From: Candidatus Neomicrothrix sp. UBA881
Lineage (GTDB): Bacteria > Actinomycetota > Acidimicrobiia > Acidimicrobiales > MedAcidi-G1
Length of the DNA stretch: 37,714 nucleotides
NCBI GenBank assembly: GCA_002294285.1
Contig: DBFL01000094.1
Location: 483 to 38,196 of the forward strand
Direction of reading: 5' to 3'
Shown here: one piece after another, positions 33,124 to 37,714 of the stretch
Position numbering within the stretch: the first letter of the stretch is position 1
Layout: each line of letters begins with the position of its first letter
The notes under the pieces: generated by a model
The model's database searches: none
Seen by the model: only the letters and a program-made list of their open reading frames with translations
What the model was told of the DNA's origin: nothing
Translations under genes and position numbers: made by a program

Positions 33124-34920
33124 ATGACTGAATATAAACCTCCCCTTAACGACATTCGCTTAGTTCTAAACGAAATAAGCGATATAGGTGCACTATGTGA
33201 TCTGCCCGAATATGAACATGTAGATAGAGAGACGGTTGATGGAGTTCTCGAAGAACTTGGACGGTTTGCTGCTGAGGTCGTATCACCAGTAAATCAAATA
33301 GGGGACAAAGAGGGATGTTCAGTTGAAGATGGTGTGGTGACCATGCCGAAAGAATTTGGAGAAGCTTGGGACCGTTTTGTCGATGCTGGATGGGGTGCCA
33401 TTTCGCAAGATCCAGATTATGGGGGAGGCGGTTTCCCGTTAGCTATTCATACCGTTTTAACAGAGTTGTTAGCAACTGCCAGCAGGGCTTGGTCAATGGG
33501 GCCCATGTTGACCGCAGGTGCAATTGACTGTTTGCATACTTTTTCAGATGAGACTCAAAAGGAAACTTTTTTACCAAAACTAGTTTCAGGAGAGTGGTCA
33601 GGAACAATGAATCTGACTGAGCCACAAGCAGGTTCGGACGTGGGCGCTTTGACTACAAAAGCAATACCGCAAGAAGATGGAACTTACAGAATTTTCGGCA
33701 CTAAAATTTTCATCACATTTGGAGAACATGAACTTGTTGAAAATATTGTCCAGTTGGTATTGGCTCGAACTCCGGATAGTCCGCCAGGAACAAAGGGAAT
33801 TTCCTGTTTTATCGTCCCAAAGTATTTGATTGAGGACGATGGTTCTCTAGGTGAGCGAAATGATTATCGTTGTTTGTCGCTTGAGCATAAATTGGGCCTC
33901 CATGCAAGTCCTACATGTGTGATTTCATATGGTGATGACGGTGATGGAGCTGTCGGTTACTTGATAGGTGAAGAGCATCAGGGAATGCGTTATATGTTCA
34001 AAATGATGAATAATGCCCGTTTAGGGGTTGGTGTTGAGGGTCTGGCAGTAGCAGAAAGAGCTTTGCAACAGGCTTCTGCTTTTGCTTTGGAAAGACGCCA
34101 AGGCAAAGCAATAGGAGCACAAGCTGGTGAACAATCATTAATAATTGAGCATCCTGATGTGCGTCGGATGTTGTTGACTATGAGGGCATATACAGATGCG
34201 ATGAGATGTGTTCTTTACGCTAATGCTGCAGCTCTGGATGTAGCAAAATGCCACCCTGATGCAGAAGAGAGGCAATCAGCGTCAGACAGAGCTGAATTGT
34301 TGACGCCAATTTCAAAAGCTTGGTGCACCGATTTAGGCGTTGAAATGACTTCACTAGGAATCCAAGTTCATGGAGGGTACGGGTATATCGAAGAAACCGG
34401 AGCTGCTCAACATTTGAGAGACTCACGTATTTCGCCAATCTATGAAGGCACGAATGGTATTCAAGCTATTGACCTGGTTGGAAGAAAGTTGAGAATGGGC
34501 GAAGGCAAGGTAATGAGAGATCTCCTGGACGAGATAGGAGGTTTTGTTGAGGGTCTTGCTGAGATGGGTCCTGAATATGAAACTATCAAAGTGAATCTTG
34601 CTGACAGTTTGCAAGCAGTTGAAGAAGCTACTATTTGGCTTAACGAAAAAGGAAAAGAAGATCCGTTGCAAGCTATTTCAGGAGCTACACCTTTTTTACG
34701 TATGTTGGGACAACTTGTTGGCGGATGGTTTTTAGCACGTCTAGCGATTGGTGCAATTAACAATGAGGAGATTGGTGATGAAGAATTCCGTAAAAGCAAG
34801 CTAACAGTTGCCAATTTTTATGCTGAACAACTATTGCCTTTGACCCGAGCTCAACTGGGTGCAGTAACAGCTGGGTCTTCGGACTTGTTCGCAGTTCCTG
34901 AAGAGCTTTTCTCTGTATAG
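33124..34920 (+). CDS. Large acyl-CoA dehydrogenase (FadE5/DmdC-like)
   Basis: A 598-residue flavoprotein of the long acyl-CoA dehydrogenase type. It has the N-terminal helical domain, the middle strand motif NLTEPQAGSDVGALTT, a helical C-terminal core (VHGGYGYIEETGAAQHLRDSR, then IYEGTNGIQAIDLVGRK with the base candidate E441), and an extra C-terminal domain from about residue 465. This architecture is shared by mycobacterial FadE5 and by 3-methylmercaptopropionyl-CoA dehydrogenase (DmdC), which takes part in marine DMSP demethylation. Which substrate it uses cannot be read from the sequence. It stands between tdk and lgt with no obvious partner. Confidence 0.93.
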   Translation: MTEYKPPLNDIRLVLNEISDIGALCDLPEYEHVDRETVDGVLEELGRFAAEVVSPVNQIGDKEGCSVEDGVVTMPKEFGEAWDRFVDAGWGAISQDPDYGGGGFPLAIHTVLTELLATASRAWSMGPMLTAGAIDCLHTFSDETQKETFLPKLVSGEWSGTMNLTEPQAGSDVGALTTKAIPQEDGTYRIFGTKIFITFGEHELVENIVQLVLARTPDSPPGTKGISCFIVPKYLIEDDGSLGERNDYRCLSLEHKLGLHASPTCVISYGDDGDGAVGYLIGEEHQGMRYMFKMMNNARLGVGVEGLAVAERALQQASAFALERRQGKAIGAQAGEQSLIIEHPDVRRMLLTMRAYTDAMRCVLYANAAALDVAKCHPDAEERQSASDRAELLTPISKAWCTDLGVEMTSLGIQVHGGYGYIEETGAAQHLRDSRISPIYEGTNGIQAIDLVGRKLRMGEGKVMRDLLDEIGGFVEGLAEMGPEYETIKVNLADSLQAVEEATIWLNEKGKEDPLQAISGATPFLRMLGQLVGGWFLARLAIGAINNEEIGDEEFRKSKLTVANFYAEQLLPLTRAQLGAVTAGSSDLFAVPEELFSV

Positions 34921-34943
34921 CAGAGGTTATTCAAATTTTTATT

Positions 34944-35741
34944 TTGGCTTCTTTGCCCAGTCCATCTTCTAGTTCTCTTGATATTGGACCTATTGAGTTG
35001 CGAGCTTATGGACTAATGATTGCCCTTGGGGTTTTGGTTGCAATTTGGTGGTGTCAGAAACGCTGGCAAAAAAAGGGCGGTACAGCGGAAGACATTTCGG
35101 AAATAATGATCTGGGCAGTGCCTTCTGGTCTTATAGGGGCAAGGCTTTACCATGTTGTTACCGATTGGCGTTCCTTCCGAGGACGTTGGGAAGATGTGCC
35201 TGCTATTTGGCAAGGGGGATTAGGTATTCCAGGCGGCCTGATAGTTGGTGTTGCAGTAGGAGTGCTTGTTGCTAAAAAACGAGGGATAAGCATCTCGGAG
35301 GTACTTGACGCTGTGGTTCCTTCGATTCCCGTTGCGCAAGCAATAGGCCGATGGGGAAATTGGTTTAATCAGGAGTTATTTGGGAAACCCACAGAACTTC
35401 CCTGGGCCTTGGAGATAGATGCACGACATAGACCTAGAGAATTTATAAATGAGTTGACCTTTCATCCGACTTTCTTGTACGAATCAGTCTGGAACTTATT
35501 TTTGGCTTTTTTGCTAGTCAAATGTGACCGGTCAGGTTTTTTGAAGCCCGGAAGATTGATTGGAGTTTGGATATTTGGCTATGGCCTTGGAAGACTTTGG
35601 ATAGAGCTTTTAAGAGTTGATAGTGCCTCATTGATAGCCGGTGTTAGGGTCAATGTTTGGATGAGTCTTATAGCTATTGCCTCGGGTCTATATGTTGCTA
35701 TTTCTGGCCGACAAAAATCTATTGATTCAATAAATTCCTAA
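34944..35741 (+). CDS. lgt: Prolipoprotein diacylglyceryl transferase
   Basis: Lgt transfers diacylglycerol from phosphatidylglycerol to the lipobox cysteine of prelipoproteins. The 265-residue protein has about seven membrane segments, ELRAYGLMIALGVL at the N-terminus, the Lgt signature GRWGNWFNQELFG (about residues 137-149) and HPTFLYES. The start is TTG, as no ATG lies near the first membrane segment. It is followed by the cyclase-like gene after 28 bases. Confidence 0.94.
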   Translation: MASLPSPSSSSLDIGPIELRAYGLMIALGVLVAIWWCQKRWQKKGGTAEDISEIMIWAVPSGLIGARLYHVVTDWRSFRGRWEDVPAIWQGGLGIPGGLIVGVAVGVLVAKKRGISISEVLDAVVPSIPVAQAIGRWGNWFNQELFGKPTELPWALEIDARHRPREFINELTFHPTFLYESVWNLFLAFLLVKCDRSGFLKPGRLIGVWIFGYGLGRLWIELLRVDSASLIAGVRVNVWMSLIAIASGLYVAISGRQKSIDSINS

Positions 35742-35769
35742 AAGAAGTTTTAAGAACTACGGTCTTTGT

Positions 35770-36282
35770 GTGGACAGCGATTTTGTTTCAAGAAGAATTG
35801 ATAGAACTTTTGCTTTTATAGACCTTTCAGGTTTCACTGCTTTTAATGAAAGGGCAGGCGATGAACAGGCAGTTGATGTTCTAGTCGATTTTCGTAACGC
35901 GGTACGCAATATCGCGAGCAAGAGAGGTGTAAGAATTGCAAAATGGTTGGGGGATGGTGTCATGCTCGTTGGGGTGGAGCCTGAAGAGACGGTTGATTCG
36001 GTACTAGAAATCAATGCACTAATCAATGATTCTGACTTCGAACTACCGGTACGAGCTGGAATAGCACGTGGTTGGGTCCTTCTCATTGAAGGCGATGATC
36101 ATGTGGGAAGAGAAGTCATCCTGGCTTCCAGACTTTGCGATAGTGCCAAACCGGGCCAGGTTTTAGCGCCAAAAGAACTAGTTTCGCCGCTAATGAATCT
36201 AACTCAAATTGAGCTGGGTGAAGTACTAGTTGATGGGTTCGCTAAACCCTTTCAATTGGTGCAACTGGAACAAGCTGAGTGA
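35770..36282 (+). CDS. Class III adenylate/guanylate cyclase-like domain protein with altered catalytic residue
   Basis: A 170-residue stand-alone cyclase homology domain starting with GTG. The two metal aspartates are present, D18 (FAFIDLSGFTAFNE) and D62 (WLGDGVM), as are K58 and D110 at the positions that select adenine. The transition-state Asn of the usual V-N-x-A-A-R motif is replaced by I117 (VILASR121), while the Arg is kept. Loss of this Asn normally cuts activity strongly, so it may be a weak enzyme, a heterodimer partner or a sensor. No membrane or regulatory domain is attached. It lies between lgt and a DEAD-box helicase. Confidence 0.82.
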   Translation: MDSDFVSRRIDRTFAFIDLSGFTAFNERAGDEQAVDVLVDFRNAVRNIASKRGVRIAKWLGDGVMLVGVEPEETVDSVLEINALINDSDFELPVRAGIARGWVLLIEGDDHVGREVILASRLCDSAKPGQVLAPKELVSPLMNLTQIELGEVLVDGFAKPFQLVQLEQAE

Positions 36283-36350
36283 TCAATTAGTGAGTGGAGA
36301 AATTTAAAAAGTTCAAATCTCTCAAGATTTGAACTCAAGGGTAGAGAAGC

Positions 36351-37517
36351 ATGAGTGCTGGATTTTCTGAGTTGGGAATAGAAAAGGATCTAGTTGAAGC
36401 GTTGGACGTTTCAGGTATCAGCAAGCCTTTTGAAATACAAAAAATTACCATTCCAGACATTTTAAAAGGTCGAGATGTGTGCGGAAAAGCAAAAACAGGG
36501 TCAGGTAAAACGATTGCTTTCGGTCTTCCTATAGTGCAACTCCTACAGCGATCAAAACCTGGTAAACCGACAGGGTTGGCTTTAGTGCCGACACGTGAAC
36601 TAGCTGTTCAGGTATGTAAAGAAATTGACCCTTTAGCTTCAAAGAGAAAACTGCGGGTAAAAGCAATTTACGGAGGTTCTCCAATAGAGAAACAGATTGA
36701 GTCGCTGAAAAAGGGAGTCGATTTTGTAGTTGCCACCCCAGGACGTTTGATAGATCTATTAGAGAGAGGTGATATTTCTGTAATAGATGTTGAGAAAATT
36801 GTTATAGATGAAGCTGACCGGATGGCAGATATGGGATTCATGCCGCAAGTGGAATGGATTCTCCGTCAAGTGAAACGAGAACACCAAACTTTGTTGTTCT
36901 CAGCGACCCTCGACGGAATGGTCAGCGGCTTGATAAGCCGTTATCAGCGAGATCCTGTCATGCACGAAATTGTTTCACATGAAGTCACAGTTTCAGAGAT
37001 GCAACACCGATTTATCGCCGTTCATGAGATGGACCAAGTGAAGGTTGCGGCTGCGATCATTAACTCTTCTGCTAAGACAATAGTTTTTACGAAAACACGA
37101 TGGGGAGCAGACAAGCTGGCATCCAAACTTTCACAGGAAAATGTAACTGCAGCAGCCATACATGGAGACTTGAGGCAGTCGCAACGTGAAAAAGCTTTAA
37201 AAGATTTCACTAAGGGAAAAATCAGAGCATTGGTAGCAACTGACGTAGCAGCAAGAGGGATACATGTAGATGATGTTGAGGCAGTAATACACTATGACCC
37301 GCCTTCTGACGCTAAGACCTATCTTCATCGTTCTGGTAGAACAGCACGGGCAGGAGAGAGTGGGCTAGTGGTGAGTTTAATATGTTGGAATCAAGAGCTT
37401 GACATTAGAAAACTCATGCGTCGACTCGGTCTCAAACAGCCAATAGTCGAAATGTTCTCAAATGATAACAGGTTGCAAAATTTGCTTGAGTGGAACGCTG
37501 ACACAACTACTATCTAA
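36351..37517 (+). CDS. DEAD-box RNA helicase
   Basis: A compact 388-residue helicase with all core motifs: Q motif (F27, Q30), I AKTGSGKT (47-54), Ia PTRELA, TPGR, II DEAD (153-156), III SAT (184-186), V and VI (TDVAARGIHVD, HRSGRTARAGE). It has almost no C-terminal extension, unlike DeaD/CsdA or RhlE proteins that carry RNA-binding tails, so it may work with partners in ribosome assembly or RNA decay. The ATG at 36351 is preceded by AGAGAAG. Confidence 0.94.
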   Translation: MSAGFSELGIEKDLVEALDVSGISKPFEIQKITIPDILKGRDVCGKAKTGSGKTIAFGLPIVQLLQRSKPGKPTGLALVPTRELAVQVCKEIDPLASKRKLRVKAIYGGSPIEKQIESLKKGVDFVVATPGRLIDLLERGDISVIDVEKIVIDEADRMADMGFMPQVEWILRQVKREHQTLLFSATLDGMVSGLISRYQRDPVMHEIVSHEVTVSEMQHRFIAVHEMDQVKVAAAIINSSAKTIVFTKTRWGADKLASKLSQENVTAAAIHGDLRQSQREKALKDFTKGKIRALVATDVAARGIHVDDVEAVIHYDPPSDAKTYLHRSGRTARAGESGLVVSLICWNQELDIRKLMRRLGLKQPIVEMFSNDNRLQNLLEWNADTTTI

Positions 37518-37576
37518 AACCACAAAAGCATTTTGTTAACTCTGTGCATCATGTAGCTCAGCTTCTTCTAGAATGA

Positions 37577-37673
37577 TATTACATCAAGAGTGGCTCAAAT
37601 TTGGGTCCGGCAACCTGGGAGGACACCCAAGGTGCTCGCTTGCAATAAGCAGGGATGCGGTTTCGCGAGAAAC
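37577..37673 (+). ncRNA. Candidate SAM-I/SAM-IV-clan riboswitch
   Basis: The sequence ATCAAGAG (37583-37590) followed by a small hairpin (GCTCA/TGGGT, 37593-37606), then CCGGCAACC (37607-37615) and a hairpin CCTGGG/CCCA-A-GG (37614-37632) leading to GGTGC (37631-37635) matches the conserved core of the SAM-I clan. TATT (37577-37580) can pair with AATA (37644-37647) to close P1 directly after P3, without the internal P4 of SAM-I, which is more like SAM-IV or the SAM-I/IV variant. A perfect GTTTC-GCGA-GAAAC hairpin (37660-37673) follows. A controlled gene for methionine or SAM metabolism would lie beyond the window. Confidence 0.65.
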
Positions 37674-37682
37674 AATAAAGTG

Positions 37683-37712
37683 TCCGGCGGGTGGTTATTT
37701 TTCTGTGCCGGA
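37683..37712 (+). promoter_or_regulatory. Possible expression-platform hairpin after the riboswitch
   Basis: TCCGGC (37683-37688) and GCCGGA (37707-37712) can form a six-base-pair GC-rich stem with an 18-base loop containing a T-rich stretch. It may be a terminator or translation-blocking stem, but the window ends here. Confidence 0.35.
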
Positions 37713-37714
37713 TC

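Noticed and set aside
1..37714. CRISPR arrays, insertion sequences, prophage genes and rRNA or tRNA genes
   Set aside because: No repeat-spacer pattern, transposase or integrase motif, phage structural gene or complete RNA gene was found on either strand by reading.

Overview
The window looks like a chromosomal segment of a low-to-mid G+C actinobacterium, most likely an uncultured marine Acidimicrobiia-type lineage. This is inferred from the RNase J, FtsK, PgsA, CinA, RecA, MiaB and MiaA gene company, actinobacterial-style LexA boxes (GAAC-N4-GTTC), a LysM division-inhibitor-like gene divergent from lexA, an actinobacterial-type thymidine kinase zinc site, and frequent GTG/TTG starts. Base composition is roughly 40-45 % G+C by eye. 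No taxonomic marker was searched.

Region 1 (1-6321) is an accessory catabolic block. It holds a partial amidohydrolase (-), a small Rieske oxygenase (+), a four-gene overlapping operon (-) of two VOC proteins, a SnoaL-like protein and a 2-oxoglutarate/Fe(II) dioxygenase, then two more Rieske oxygenases (+). The first and third Rieske proteins are paralogues. No ferredoxin or reductase is encoded here. The substrate is unknown. The layout suggests sequential oxidation or demethylation of a small organic compound.

Region 2 (6322-20732) is a long plus-strand housekeeping array: rpsO with a structured leader, pnp, dapB, SURF1, a conserved winged-helix-like protein, dapA, RNase J, ftsK, a Ca2+/cation antiporter, rimO, pgsA and cinA. 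Several genes overlap or are separated by only a few bases. msrB (20759-21163) lies on the minus strand.

Region 3 (21164-30255) starts with a consensus LexA box in front of recA and continues miaB, miaA, dapF, hflX, a DapC-like aminotransferase, dapD and dapE. With dapA and dapB from region 2, six steps of the succinylase diaminopimelate/lysine pathway are encoded within about 21 kb.

Region 4 (30256-37714) contains lexA and a divergent LysM/membrane protein sharing a control region with four LexA-like boxes. A RibD-C reductase, thymidine kinase, a large acyl-CoA dehydrogenase, lgt, a short class III cyclase-like protein with an altered catalytic residue and a DEAD-box helicase follow. The window ends in a candidate SAM-I/SAM-IV-clan riboswitch whose regulated gene lies beyond the right edge.
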